From Deltaproteobacteria bacterium (GTDB lineage Bacteria > Myxococcota_A > UBA9160 > UBA6930), in assembly GCA_002687015.1 (NCBI GenBank), contig NYZB01000086.1, forward strand, positions 1 to 39,488: DNA of 39,488 nucleotides, in the 5' to 3' direction. Positions 1 through 9,254 of the stretch are shown here, in pieces; the stretch's first letter is position 1; every line of letters starts with the position of its first letter. The translations under genes and the position numbers were made by a program. Below the pieces are notes generated by a model. That model was not told the DNA's origin and made no database searches. It was given only the letters and a program-made list of their open reading frames with translations.

Positions 1-99
1 GGGCGGGTGCATGCGGTGGCGTGGCCGCATACCTGGCTGCTCCAGGAGGGGTGGCGCGCAGGTGGGGGGCTGCTCGATCCAGCGGAGTGCCCGGGCTGA
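1..99 (+). CDS. possible C-terminal end of a CDS entering from upstream (GRVHAVAWPHTWLLQEGWRAGGGLLDPAECPG*)
   Basis: Frame 1 is open from base 1 to TGA at 97-99; too short to assign. Confidence 0.25.
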   Translation, partial: GRVHAVAWPHTWLLQEGWRAGGGLLDPAECPG

Positions 100-331
100 C
101 CAGGGGAGCTGCGTCTGGCGACCTCGCAGGCCCGGAGCCATGGGGTCCTACCGTCGGCGCTCTTGACACCCAACGACCCCTGCCCTCACCAACCTTCCGG
201 CAACCACACCGTTCGCGCGGCTCTTCGCCCATGCAGCCGTCGGTCAACGGACACCGAGGGCTCCCCGATCACCCGGACGCATGTGAGAATCCGCCTCGGC
301 GCCGCGGCTCTCGTCTCTGCGGCGCAGGCTT

Positions 332-1108
332 CTAGCGGCCCTTCCAGTTGGGGGCGCGTTTCTCCGCGAAGGCCTTGGGGCCCTCGATGAAGTCCTCGCT
401 CTTGATCATGGCGTGGAGCTGGTCGAAGCGCTGGGCCATCGCCTCCTGGACGCCGGCGTGGTCGAGGCCGCCCAGGCTGGCCTGCTTGCTGGCGCGCACC
501 GAGAGGGGGGCGCACTCGAGGATCATCCCGGCCCAGCGGCGGGCGCCGGCCAGGGCTTCGCCTTCGGGCACGACCTCGTTGACGAAGCCGAGCTGCTGGC
601 CCTCGGCCGCAGCGACCCGGCGGCCGGTCAGGATCATGCCCATCGCCTGCTTGAGCGGGATCTGTCGGGGCAGCCGGTGCACGCCGCCGGCCAGCGCCGC
701 CAGGCCGACCCGCGGCTCGGGCAACGCGAACACCGCGTTCTCCGCCGCGACGATCATGTCGCAGGCCAGCGCGATCTCGAAGCCCCCGCCCATCGAGACG
801 CCGTTGACCGCCGCGATCACCGGCTTGACCAGGTCGTAGCGGGCGGTCAGCCCGGCGAAGCCCGACTCGGGTTGCCCGCTCATGTCGCCGCCGCTGGCCT
901 GGTGCTTCAGGTCGTTGCCCGCGCAGAAGGCCTTGTCGCCGGCTCCCGTGATGATCGCGACCCACTGGTCCGGGTCGCTCGCGAAGTCGTCGAAGACCTC
1001 CGAGAGCTCCCGGTTGGCCAGAGGGTGGAGGGAGTTCATCCGCTCCGGCCGGTTGATGGTCACGATGGTGAGGTGTCCGTCCTTCTCGACCGCGCTGAAC
1101 TCGCCCAT
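332..1108 (-). CDS. enoyl-CoA hydratase/isomerase family protein
   Basis: 258 aa; crotonase-like ITGAGDKAFCAGNDLK and AAVNGVSMGGGFEIALACDMIVAAENAVFALPE motifs. Confidence 0.93.
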   Translation of the reverse strand: MGEFSAVEKDGHLTIVTINRPERMNSLHPLANRELSEVFDDFASDPDQWVAIITGAGDKAFCAGNDLKHQASGGDMSGQPESGFAGLTARYDLVKPVIAAVNGVSMGGGFEIALACDMIVAAENAVFALPEPRVGLAALAGGVHRLPRQIPLKQAMGMILTGRRVAAAEGQQLGFVNEVVPEGEALAGARRWAGMILECAPLSVRASKQASLGGLDHAGVQEAMAQRFDQLHAMIKSEDFIEGPKAFAEKRAPNWKGR

Positions 1109-1159
1109 GTTTCCTCCTGTGGCCGCCTACCTTACCGCAGGCGGTGATACCCTCGCCCC

Positions 1160-2077
1160 ATGATCCCCTTCGAAGAAGTCACCGGTGGCCTGCAGTTCCC
1201 CGAAGGTCCGATCGCCTGCGCCGACGGCAGTGTGATCCTGGTCGAGATCAAGCGCGGCACGCTCACCCGCGTGCAGCCCGACGGCCGCCAGGAGATCGTC
1301 GCCGAGACCGGCGGTGGCCCGAACGGCGCGGCCATTGGCCCCGACGGTGCCTGCTACGTCTGCAACAACGGCGGCTTCGTCTGGCACGAGGTCGGCGGGC
1401 TCCTGATACCCGGCGACCAGCCGCCGGACTACAGCGGGGGTCGCATCGAGCGCGTCGACCTGGCCACCGGCGAGGTCCGCGTGCTCTACACCGGGTGCGA
1501 CGGCCACCCGCTGCGGGGCCCGAACGACATCGTCTTCGATTCCCAGGGCGGCTTCTGGTTCACCGACCTGGGCAAGGCCCGCGAGCGGGAGCGCGACCGC
1601 ACGGGCATCTTCTACGCGCTCCCCGACGGCTCGGCGATCCGCGAGATGGCCTTCCCGGTGGACGGCGGCCCCAATGGCATCGGGCTCTCCCCCGAGGAGG
1701 ATCGCGTCTACGTGGCCGAGACCTTCACGGGCCGCGTCACCTACTGGGAGCTCGACGGGCCGGGCAGCATCGTGCCGAATCCCCTGGCGCCCCACGGAGG
1801 CCACCTGCTCGCGGGCCTCCCCGACGGGCAGATGCTCGACTCCCTGGCCGTCGACGGTGAGGGCAACGTGTGTGTCGCCACGCTCGTGAACGGCGGCATC
1901 ACGGTGTTCTCTCCCCGTGGCGAGCACCGTCACCTGGCGACGGACGACATGATGACCACCAATATCTGCTTTGGTGGTCCCGACCTGCGCACGGCCTGGA
2001 TCACCCTCTCGTCATCGGGGCGCCTGGTGAAGACGACCTGGGAGACGAAGGGTCTTCCGCTCGCCTACGGCACCTAG
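1160..2077 (+). CDS. SMP-30/gluconolactonase/LRE family protein
   Basis: 305 aa; FPEGPIACADGSV, GPNDIVFDSQGGFWFTDLGK and PNGIGLSPEEDRVYVAET propeller motifs. Confidence 0.9.
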   Translation: MIPFEEVTGGLQFPEGPIACADGSVILVEIKRGTLTRVQPDGRQEIVAETGGGPNGAAIGPDGACYVCNNGGFVWHEVGGLLIPGDQPPDYSGGRIERVDLATGEVRVLYTGCDGHPLRGPNDIVFDSQGGFWFTDLGKARERERDRTGIFYALPDGSAIREMAFPVDGGPNGIGLSPEEDRVYVAETFTGRVTYWELDGPGSIVPNPLAPHGGHLLAGLPDGQMLDSLAVDGEGNVCVATLVNGGITVFSPRGEHRHLATDDMMTTNICFGGPDLRTAWITLSSSGRLVKTTWETKGLPLAYGT

Positions 2078-2082
2078 CTCAC

Positions 2083-3531
2083 TCAGACGAGCCCGAGGGA
2101 GGCGTCGATCGCCAGTGGCTTCTCGACCGCACCGCCGAGCAGCCGCGCGTTCTCGATCTTGCGGGCCTCGGCCAGGGCCATCGCCGCTTCGTGGATCGGC
2201 GCGTGACGCGCCATCAGGGTCAGGACGTCCTTGCGTCCGAGGGCCAGCACCCAGCACTTCCGGCGCGTGATGCAGGAGCACACGGCCACGTCGCCCAGCA
2301 GGATCGACATCTCGCCGAAGACGTGTCCCGCGTGCAGGTTCGCCAGGAGCTTCTGCTCGTCGCCGTCGCGGTTCAACGCCTCGGCCTCGCCGGCCAGCAG
2401 CACGTAGAGTGCCGGTGAGGTCTCGCCCTGGGGGATCAACACGCTCTCGGCCTCGACCTCCAGGAAGCGGAAGCCACGGGCGAGGGCGCGTCGCTCCTGG
2501 GTCGGCAGGGCCGAGAAGAAGCGGCTGGTGCAAACCAGGCGCTCGATCAGGCGGTCGCGGAAGAAGACCAACAGCTGGCTCAGGACGGCCGAATCGCGCT
2601 CGAGCAGGTCACACATCACGCCGCGGTCGATCGCGAGGAGGGTTGTGTCCACGAGCGCCTCGATTCGTGCGTTGCGCGGCTGGTTGGCGAGCAGTGCGGT
2701 CTCGCCGAAGAACTCGCCCTCTTTGATGACGGCCATGCGCTTGGGTTGGCCGTCCTCCGCCCGGGCGATCGGAACCACCGCTCCCTCGGTGACGACGTAG
2801 AGCGCGTCCCCCAGGTCACCCTCGTCGAAGAGCATCTCGCCCTCCGCGAGGGACACCAGCTCGACGCCATCGATCAGCTGCCGCAATGCGGTCTCGTCCA
2901 ACGAGGAGAACAGGGGCACGGCGGGCAGCGAGGCCTCGACCTGCGCCCGCGAGTAGACCGCGTGGGGATCGACCTCGAGCTCCGGCGGTAGCTCGCTGTC
3001 TTCACTCGCCAGCCATCCGCTGTGGTTCCAGTCGAGCGGGATCTCGGCAAAGCCGCCGCTGTCCTCGTCCAGCTCGAGGGCTTCGGGGGCGTGGCTGGGA
3101 ACCACCTCCGTCAGCACGATCTCCTCGAGGGGCTGGCCGCGTTCGAGGCCGCTTCCGCTCGCCGGCTCTTCTGGCCGCTGTGTCGTGTGCCCACGGCTCG
3201 CATAGAGCTCGGCCAGGCGCTCCTGGATGCTCGTGTGCGAAGGCTGGAGCTCGAGCACCATCTTGCAGGCCGCGATCGCCTTCAGCAGGAAGCCGCCCTC
3301 GGCCCAGCGATCCGCGGCGCGCTCGAGCGCTGCCGTCTGCTCCTCGGGCTGTCCCTCACGCCGGTGCACGTCCGCGGCGCGCTGGGGCCACAGGCCCTCC
3401 TCGGGTTCCAGCGCCTCGAGCTTGGCGTAGGCGGCGAGTGCGTCCTCGGTGCGGCCCTTTCGCAGGGCCTCCGTGGCCTTGTCCTTGAGCTTGCGGACCT
3501 TCGCCCTGGTGCGAGCTGCGGTGGAGACCAT
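2083..3531 (-). CDS. TPR-containing protein with two cyclic nucleotide-binding (CRP-like) domains
   Basis: 482 aa; N-terminal TPR-like helices, then LFSSLDETALRQL...EGEMLFDEGDLGDALYVVTEG...GEFFGETALL and FFSALPTQERRAL...ESVLIPQGETSPALYVLLAGEAE...GHVFGEMSILLG. Confidence 0.88.
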   Translation of the reverse strand: MVSTAARTRAKVRKLKDKATEALRKGRTEDALAAYAKLEALEPEEGLWPQRAADVHRREGQPEEQTAALERAADRWAEGGFLLKAIAACKMVLELQPSHTSIQERLAELYASRGHTTQRPEEPASGSGLERGQPLEEIVLTEVVPSHAPEALELDEDSGGFAEIPLDWNHSGWLASEDSELPPELEVDPHAVYSRAQVEASLPAVPLFSSLDETALRQLIDGVELVSLAEGEMLFDEGDLGDALYVVTEGAVVPIARAEDGQPKRMAVIKEGEFFGETALLANQPRNARIEALVDTTLLAIDRGVMCDLLERDSAVLSQLLVFFRDRLIERLVCTSRFFSALPTQERRALARGFRFLEVEAESVLIPQGETSPALYVLLAGEAEALNRDGDEQKLLANLHAGHVFGEMSILLGDVAVCSCITRRKCWVLALGRKDVLTLMARHAPIHEAAMALAEARKIENARLLGGAVEKPLAIDASLGLV

Positions 3532-3580
3532 CCCCCCTTATCGAGCATTCTCCGTCCGGCATTGACCCCTTCCGCCAAGA

Positions 3581-5488
3581 TTGGCGATCCAGGGGATGGG
3601 GCGTTCCGCCGATCAGCCCGCCGTGGAATCCCTTCGCGTCCAGACCCTTGCGAGCCCGCAGTGCGCTGCTGGCCTCGCCGAGGCCCTCCCGGCCCCTCTT
3701 GCCCCCCGCCCGCTGCCCGAGCTGGTGGCCTTCGAGACCGCTCCGGGCCAGGCGACCCTCCTCGTCCTGGACGATCTCCTCCTGCCCCAGGCGAGCCCGG
3801 CCTGGCTGCGCGCCCTGCCGCGCTGGGTCGTGGTCGTGGCCGCGTCGCAGGCCGCGGCCGAGCGGGCCGACGCAGCGGACCGCCTCTTCCTGCGGCTGCC
3901 CGAGGACGCCGACGACGCGCTGCGCCGCGCCCTGCTGCGCGCAGCGATGCTGCACGCCGTGGGCCTGGCCTCCGCCGAGCAGCTGCGCTGCGAGCGGGAG
4001 CTGGCGGATCGCGACCTCTTCGAGCTCAGCGAGGTGGGCGCCGCCCTGATGCAGTCGCAGGAGCCCGAGGTGCTGTTGGCGAGGATCCTGACCGAGGCAC
4101 GTCGCGTGACGGCCAGTGATGCGGGCAGTCTCTACCTGGTCGACGAGGATCAGCTCCGCTTCCGCCTGGTCCAGAACGACTCCCTCGACCTCCTGGAGCC
4201 GCCGGGCGGCAGCCTCGCCATCGATCCCACGAGCTTCGCGGGCTACGCCGCCACGACCCGCGAGACCCTTCAGATCCAGGACGCGTACCGCCTTCCAGCC
4301 AACGCCCCGTACCGCTTCGATCGTCGCTTCGACGAGGCGAACGGCTACCGCACGGGTGCGGTCCTGGCGGTGCCGATGTGCACGCCCAAGGGCGAGACCA
4401 TCGGCGTCCTGCAGCTCCTCAATCCCGCGGCGGGTTCCTACAAGCGGCGTGACCAGCAGATCGTGCGCGCGCTGGGGGGGCAGGCCGCGGTCTCGATCGA
4501 GAACCAGCGCCTGCGCGCCGATATCGAGCGACTCTTCGAGGGCTTCATCCGTGCGGCCGTGACGGCGCTCGATCAACGGGATCCCGGCACCTCCGGTCAC
4601 TCGGAACGGGTCGCGGCGGTCACCTGCGCCCTGGCCGAGCGGGCCGACGGCAGCTCCAGCCGCCCCTTCGATCGCGTGCGCTTCAGTCGCGACGAGCTCC
4701 GCGAGCTGCGCTACGCCGCACTGCTCCACGACTTCGGCAAGGTCTTCGTCTCGGAGGGGGTGCTGGGCAAGGATCGCAAGCTGCCCCGGGATCGGGAGGC
4801 GAGCCTGCTGGGCCGCTTCCAGCGAGGCCACGAGGTGCTGGAGGCGCGCTTCCACGCCGAGCGCGCACGCTACCTGAGCGAGTGCGGCTCCGCCGGCTTC
4901 CAGGCCTTCGAGAAGCGCCTGCGTTCCGGGATCGACGCCGAGCGCAATCGGCTGCGCCGCTTCGAGGCTGCCGTGCGCCGGGCCAACGAGCCCCGCGTGC
5001 TGCCCGCCGAGATGAGTGCCGATCTGGCCGAGATGGCCGGGCAGGTGCTGGTCGGCGCGGACGACGACGAGTTCGCGCTGCTCGAGGCCCGGGACCTCGA
5101 CTACCTGGCGGTGCCCCAGGGCAGCCTGAGCCCCGAGGAGCGCCGGGCCATCCAATCCCACGTCGTCTACACCCATCGCTTCCTCGAGCAGATCCCCTGG
5201 ACCCGCGATCTGGCTCGCGTGGACGCGATCGTCTGGGCCCATCACGAGAAGCTGGATGGCTCGGGCTATCCGCGCCGTCTCGGCGGCGAGGCGATTCCGA
5301 TCCAGACGCGCATGCTGACGATCGCCGACATCTTCGACGCGTTGACCGCGGCCGATCGCCCCTACAAGAAGGCGCTGCCCGTCGAGAAGGCCCTCGAGAT
5401 CCTGCGCAGCGAGACCGCGCAGGGTCGGGTCGACGCGGATCTCATGGAGCTCTTCCTGGCCAGCCGGGTCTGGCAGCTCGGGGATTGA
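3581..5488 (+). CDS. GAF domain plus HD-GYP domain phosphohydrolase
   Basis: 635 aa; GAF region (LARILTEARRVTASDAGSLYLVDEDQLRF...GVLQLLNP), HD motif LLHDFGKV, GYP motif HHEKLDGSGYPRRLGGEAIP. Start codon uncertain. Confidence 0.9.
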   Translation: MAIQGMGRSADQPAVESLRVQTLASPQCAAGLAEALPAPLAPRPLPELVAFETAPGQATLLVLDDLLLPQASPAWLRALPRWVVVVAASQAAAERADAADRLFLRLPEDADDALRRALLRAAMLHAVGLASAEQLRCERELADRDLFELSEVGAALMQSQEPEVLLARILTEARRVTASDAGSLYLVDEDQLRFRLVQNDSLDLLEPPGGSLAIDPTSFAGYAATTRETLQIQDAYRLPANAPYRFDRRFDEANGYRTGAVLAVPMCTPKGETIGVLQLLNPAAGSYKRRDQQIVRALGGQAAVSIENQRLRADIERLFEGFIRAAVTALDQRDPGTSGHSERVAAVTCALAERADGSSSRPFDRVRFSRDELRELRYAALLHDFGKVFVSEGVLGKDRKLPRDREASLLGRFQRGHEVLEARFHAERARYLSECGSAGFQAFEKRLRSGIDAERNRLRRFEAAVRRANEPRVLPAEMSADLAEMAGQVLVGADDDEFALLEARDLDYLAVPQGSLSPEERRAIQSHVVYTHRFLEQIPWTRDLARVDAIVWAHHEKLDGSGYPRRLGGEAIPIQTRMLTIADIFDALTAADRPYKKALPVEKALEILRSETAQGRVDADLMELFLASRVWQLGD

Positions 5489-5562
5489 GGGGGGCGTTGC
5501 CCTTTCCTTTCGGTGGGATCCGGCGCAGCATCGGGTACGGGGGATGAATCAGGAGAGCCCCG

Positions 5563-6945
5563 ATGTCGCAGGACATCGCATCGGCCGTCCGCGAGCGCCT
5601 CTGCGGCCTCTACCGCGGTCGCAAGCTCATCCTGGTCGGCGCGGGCCCCGTGGAGGGCCTGGTACCCCTGGCGAGTCAGCTCGACGAGCTCGGGGCCGAG
5701 TCCTTCCTGCTGACGAGCATCCGCGGCGCGCGGGTGCCCGGTCGGTGGCCCCACCACGCCCTCGACATCCAGGCCACCGGTGTGGTCGACGAGTTCCGCC
5801 TCTTCGAGGCGGCGCTGCGCGATCTGCCCGAGGAGGCCCGGAGGGCTCTCGACGCCTTCGATCCAGAGGGGGAGGCTCGCTTCGTCTCCCTGATCTCTCT
5901 CTCGCCGGTCGAAGAGGTCGCGGGCCGCAGACCCTACGGCGGGCGGATCCTCTCCGCATTCGATCTCGAAGACAAGGTCCAGGTGGATCCCTGGTTCCGA
6001 GGCGCCGGCGTGACGACGGCACCCGCCGAGGTCGCGGCCGTGGGCGCGCTCGGCGAAGCCCACGAGCGCCTCGACCGGGGCCACGGCACCGTGATCGCAG
6101 GCGACGCGCGGGAAGGGCTGCACGGTGGCGCCGAGCGCGTGCACTGGGCGCACAGCGAGGAGGCGCTCCCTTCCGTCGAGAGGGCGCTCGCACCGTACTG
6201 TGATCGCGCGCGGGTGATGCCCTTCCTGGAGGGCGTGCCCTGCAGCATCCACGGGGTCGTCTTCCGGACCCGGGTGCTCACCTTGCGGCCGGTCGAGATG
6301 ATCGTGCTGCGCGCGCCGGGTTCGACGGGCTTCCGCTACTCGGGCTTCGGGACCTTCTTCGATCCAGAGCCGCGCGATCGCGAGGCGATGCGCGACATCG
6401 CCTGGCGCATGGGCACCCACCTGCGGGCGCGCCTGCGTTTCCTCGGCCCCTTCACGATCGACGGGGTCCTCAGCGAGGAGGGCTTCCGGCCCACGGAGCT
6501 GAACCCGCGCTTCGGTGCGGCGCTCGGTCTGATGGCCGCCTCGGCGCCCGAGCTGTTGCTGGGCCCGCTGGCCCTCGCGGCCACCGAGGGGGAGGAGCTC
6601 GACGATCTCGTCGACGACCTGGAGAAGGTGCTCCTCGACGCGATCGACTCGCACCGCTCCGGCCGCGGCTCGTCGAAGATCAGCCATCCCATCGAAGAGC
6701 TGACCCGGCATCCCCTGGTCGAGGAGAACGGGGCGTTCCGCGCCGCCGGCGAGGGCGAGACGCCGGACGGCCATCTCCTGCTCGGACCGGCCAGCTTCGG
6801 CGGCTTCCTCCGCTACCTGCCCGACCCCGACCGCGTCCCGGCGGGCGAACCGCTGGCTCCCCGCGTGGCCCGTGCCTTCGCCTGGGCCGACCGACACCTC
6901 GACACCCGCATCGGCCCCCTCCAGGCCCCCACCCGCGTCCGCTGA
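5563..6945 (+). CDS. ATP-grasp-like protein of unknown substrate
   Basis: 460 aa; MPFLEGVPCSIHGVVF and LRFLGPFTIDGVLSEEGFRPTELNPRFGAALGLM resemble the ATP-grasp catalytic core. Confidence 0.65.
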   Translation: MSQDIASAVRERLCGLYRGRKLILVGAGPVEGLVPLASQLDELGAESFLLTSIRGARVPGRWPHHALDIQATGVVDEFRLFEAALRDLPEEARRALDAFDPEGEARFVSLISLSPVEEVAGRRPYGGRILSAFDLEDKVQVDPWFRGAGVTTAPAEVAAVGALGEAHERLDRGHGTVIAGDAREGLHGGAERVHWAHSEEALPSVERALAPYCDRARVMPFLEGVPCSIHGVVFRTRVLTLRPVEMIVLRAPGSTGFRYSGFGTFFDPEPRDREAMRDIAWRMGTHLRARLRFLGPFTIDGVLSEEGFRPTELNPRFGAALGLMAASAPELLLGPLALAATEGEELDDLVDDLEKVLLDAIDSHRSGRGSSKISHPIEELTRHPLVEENGAFRAAGEGETPDGHLLLGPASFGGFLRYLPDPDRVPAGEPLAPRVARAFAWADRHLDTRIGPLQAPTRVR

Positions 6946-6951
6946 AGCGCC

Positions 6952-6976
6952 GACCGAGGGGTCAGGCCCCTCGGTC
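6952..6976. terminator. bidirectional hairpin terminator between convergent genes
   Basis: GACCGAGGGG-TCAGG-CCCCTCGGTC: perfect 10-bp stem, 5-nt loop. Lies between convergent CDSs and reaches the stop codon of the minus-strand gene. No U-tract. Confidence 0.65.
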
Positions 6977-7649
6977 AGCGATCGCGACGGCGTCGGTCGT
7001 CGAACTCGGCGAACTTGGTGTCGGGGACGGAGACGAAGGTTCCGGTGGCTTCGGCGACGACCTCGTCGTCCACCCGGAGCTCGCCGCTCATGGCGAGGCG
7101 CCGGCCCGATTGGGAGTCGAGGCGCGCCTCGACGGTCAGGTCCCGGTGCAGCGGCGTGGGCCGGCGATAGCGGATCGTCAGCTCGCCGGTCATGCCCGGG
7201 CCCCCGGAGAAGATCGTCGCCATGCCGAGCGCCTCGTCGAGGACGGCGGCGACGAAGCCGCCGTGGGCGAGGCCGGGCCCGCCTTCGTAGGCGCTGCCGA
7301 AGCGGCCCTCGCCTCGCGCGACCCGGGCCTCGGCGTCGGGCCACAGGCGAAAGGGCGGCGCGATCGGGTTGGCGCGGCCGGTGACCGGCCCGCGGTCCAT
7401 GAAGTCGCCCATGCCCGAGACGTGGGGGCTCTCCGGGCGCTCCCGCGTGCGTTCGGCCAACACCCCGGTCAGGGCGCGGGCGTGAGCAGCGGCCGCCCGC
7501 AGGTGCTCGGCGTCGGCATCGGTGGATTGCAGCACCTCGAGCACGCCGCGCAGCGCTTCGCCCAACTCGCGGCGGGCCAGGGTGTGGTCGGATTCGGCCG
7601 CGTCGCCGGCCCAGGGGTCCAGGGGGTCATCGGGAGAGTCGGGATTCAT
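6975..7649 (-). CDS. PaaI/YbgC-type hotdog thioesterase
   Basis: Start at MNPDSPDDP (7649); GPGLAHGGFVAAVLDEALGMATIFSGGPGMTGELTIRYRRPTPLHRDL is a hotdog thioesterase signature. Confidence 0.82.
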   Translation of the reverse strand: MNPDSPDDPLDPWAGDAAESDHTLARRELGEALRGVLEVLQSTDADAEHLRAAAAHARALTGVLAERTRERPESPHVSGMGDFMDRGPVTGRANPIAPPFRLWPDAEARVARGEGRFGSAYEGGPGLAHGGFVAAVLDEALGMATIFSGGPGMTGELTIRYRRPTPLHRDLTVEARLDSQSGRRLAMSGELRVDDEVVAEATGTFVSVPDTKFAEFDDRRRRDR

Positions 7650-7749
7650 GTCGGCTGCGGAGGGTATCGCAGGCAGGGCGCGCTTCTCGTGCCAGGCCGG
7701 CGGCGGAGATACCATCCGGATCCCCCCCCACCCCGCCCCCGGAGGTCCC

Positions 7750-9153
7750 ATGAGCATCGACTCCCTGCCTGCCCAGCCTCACACCAATCCCGCGGGTATT
7801 CCCGCCCAGGTCGCTCGCATGCGCCGTAGCTTCGACGCAGGTCGTACGCGTCCCCTCGAGTGGCGCACGGAGCAGCTCCGCGCCCTCGAAGCCATGTGCA
7901 GCGAAGAGGCCGACGACTTCATCGAGGCCCTGCGCGCGGACTTCGGCAAGCCGCCGATCGAGGCGCTCGCCGCCGACGTCGCCCAGGGCAAGCAGGAGGC
8001 CGCCGCCGCGCGCAAGAAGCTCGGGAAGTGGACCCGGCCCGAGCGCGTCGGCGCCATCCCGGGGATCGGCCGCTCCTACGTCCACCGGGAGCCGCTCGGG
8101 GTGGTGCTGATCATCTCGCCGTGGAACTACCCGGTCGGCCTGCTTCTCTCACCCCTGGCCGGCGCGATCGCGGCCGGCAACACCGCCGTCCTGAAGCCCT
8201 CCGAGGTCACGCCTCACGTCTCCGCCGCTCTGGCGCGGCACGTGGCCCGCTACCTCGATCCCGAGGCGATCACCCTGGTCGAAGGTGGGGTCGAGGAGAC
8301 CAGCGCCCTCCTCGCCGAGCGCTTCGATCACATCTTCTACACGGGCGGCGGCACGGTCGGCCGCATCGTCATGGAGGCGGCCGCGAAGAACCTGACCCCC
8401 GTCACCCTGGAGCTCGGCGGCAAGAGCCCCTGTCTGGTCGATCGAGAGGTGGACCTGAAGACCACCGCGCGCCGGATCGCATGGGGCAAGTTCTTGAACG
8501 CCGGCCAGACCTGCATCGCTCCGGACTACGTGCTCGTGCACCGCGACCGGGAGGAGGAGCTGGTCCGCGAGCTCGAGGCGGCCGCGCGGGACTTCTACGG
8601 CGCGGATCCGAAGCGCAGCGCCGACTACGCGCGAATCGTCGACCGTCGCCATCACGAGCGGTTGTCGAAGCTCCTGGGCGACGGCGAGGTCGCTTTCGGT
8701 GGGGAGACCGATCCCGAGACGAACTACCTCGCGCCGACGGTGCTGCGGCACGTCTCGCCCGAATCGCCCGTCATGCAGCAGGAGATCTTCGGGCCGATCC
8801 TGCCGGTGCTCCCGGTCGCCGATCTCGCCGAAGCCATCGACTTCGTGAACGAGCGCGACAAGCCGCTGGCCCTCTACGTCTTCAGCGAAGACGAGGCCGC
8901 ACAGGACCGCGTCCTCGCCGAGACCAGCTCCGGCGGCGCCTGTGTGAACGGCACCGTCATGCACATCATGGATGCGAGGGTCCCCTTCGGTGGGGTCGGC
9001 CCGAGCGGCATGGGCGCCTACCACGGGCGCCACAGCTTCGAGACCTTCAGCCATCGGAAGGCCGTGCTGCGGCGCGGCTTTCGCTTCGACCCGAAGATGC
9101 TGTACCCGCCCTACAGCGAGAGGAAGCGCCGGATCCTGCAACGCTTCCTGTAG
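7750..9153 (+). CDS. aldehyde dehydrogenase (class 3-like)
   Basis: GGAGG precedes ATG at 7750; WNYPVGLLLSPLAGAIAAGNTAVLKPSE, VTLELGGKSPCLVD, NAGQTCIAPDYV, PFGGVGPSGMGAYHG. Confidence 0.95.
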   Translation: MSIDSLPAQPHTNPAGIPAQVARMRRSFDAGRTRPLEWRTEQLRALEAMCSEEADDFIEALRADFGKPPIEALAADVAQGKQEAAAARKKLGKWTRPERVGAIPGIGRSYVHREPLGVVLIISPWNYPVGLLLSPLAGAIAAGNTAVLKPSEVTPHVSAALARHVARYLDPEAITLVEGGVEETSALLAERFDHIFYTGGGTVGRIVMEAAAKNLTPVTLELGGKSPCLVDREVDLKTTARRIAWGKFLNAGQTCIAPDYVLVHRDREEELVRELEAAARDFYGADPKRSADYARIVDRRHHERLSKLLGDGEVAFGGETDPETNYLAPTVLRHVSPESPVMQQEIFGPILPVLPVADLAEAIDFVNERDKPLALYVFSEDEAAQDRVLAETSSGGACVNGTVMHIMDARVPFGGVGPSGMGAYHGRHSFETFSHRKAVLRRGFRFDPKMLYPPYSERKRRILQRFL

Positions 9154-9158
9154 CCGGG

Positions 9159-9179
9159 GCCACCCCGTTTCGAGGTGGC
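9159..9179. terminator. possible hairpin terminator after aldehyde dehydrogenase
   Basis: GCCACCCCG-TTT-CGAGGTGGC, one mismatch in a 9-bp stem; no U-tract. Confidence 0.35.
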
Positions 9180-9254
9180 TCGACGGGCGGGCTGAAGTCC
9201 CGCGGGAGTTCGACCGAAGGGTCATCGCGAACCCCGCAGCAGGAACCCGCCTTC

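Noticed and set aside
3356-5245. 629-aa minus-strand ORF
   Set aside because: Antisense shadow of the GAF/HD-GYP gene; low-complexity Gly/Ala/Arg/Gln composition typical of GC-rich shadow frames.
5362-7344. 660-aa minus-strand ORF
   Set aside because: Spans the convergent ATP-grasp and thioesterase genes out of frame with both; no domain recognised.
7860-9254. N-terminal two-thirds of the 775-aa plus-strand ORF
   Set aside because: Out-of-frame reading of the aldehyde dehydrogenase; only the part from GTG 9255 is a real protein (amidohydrolase).
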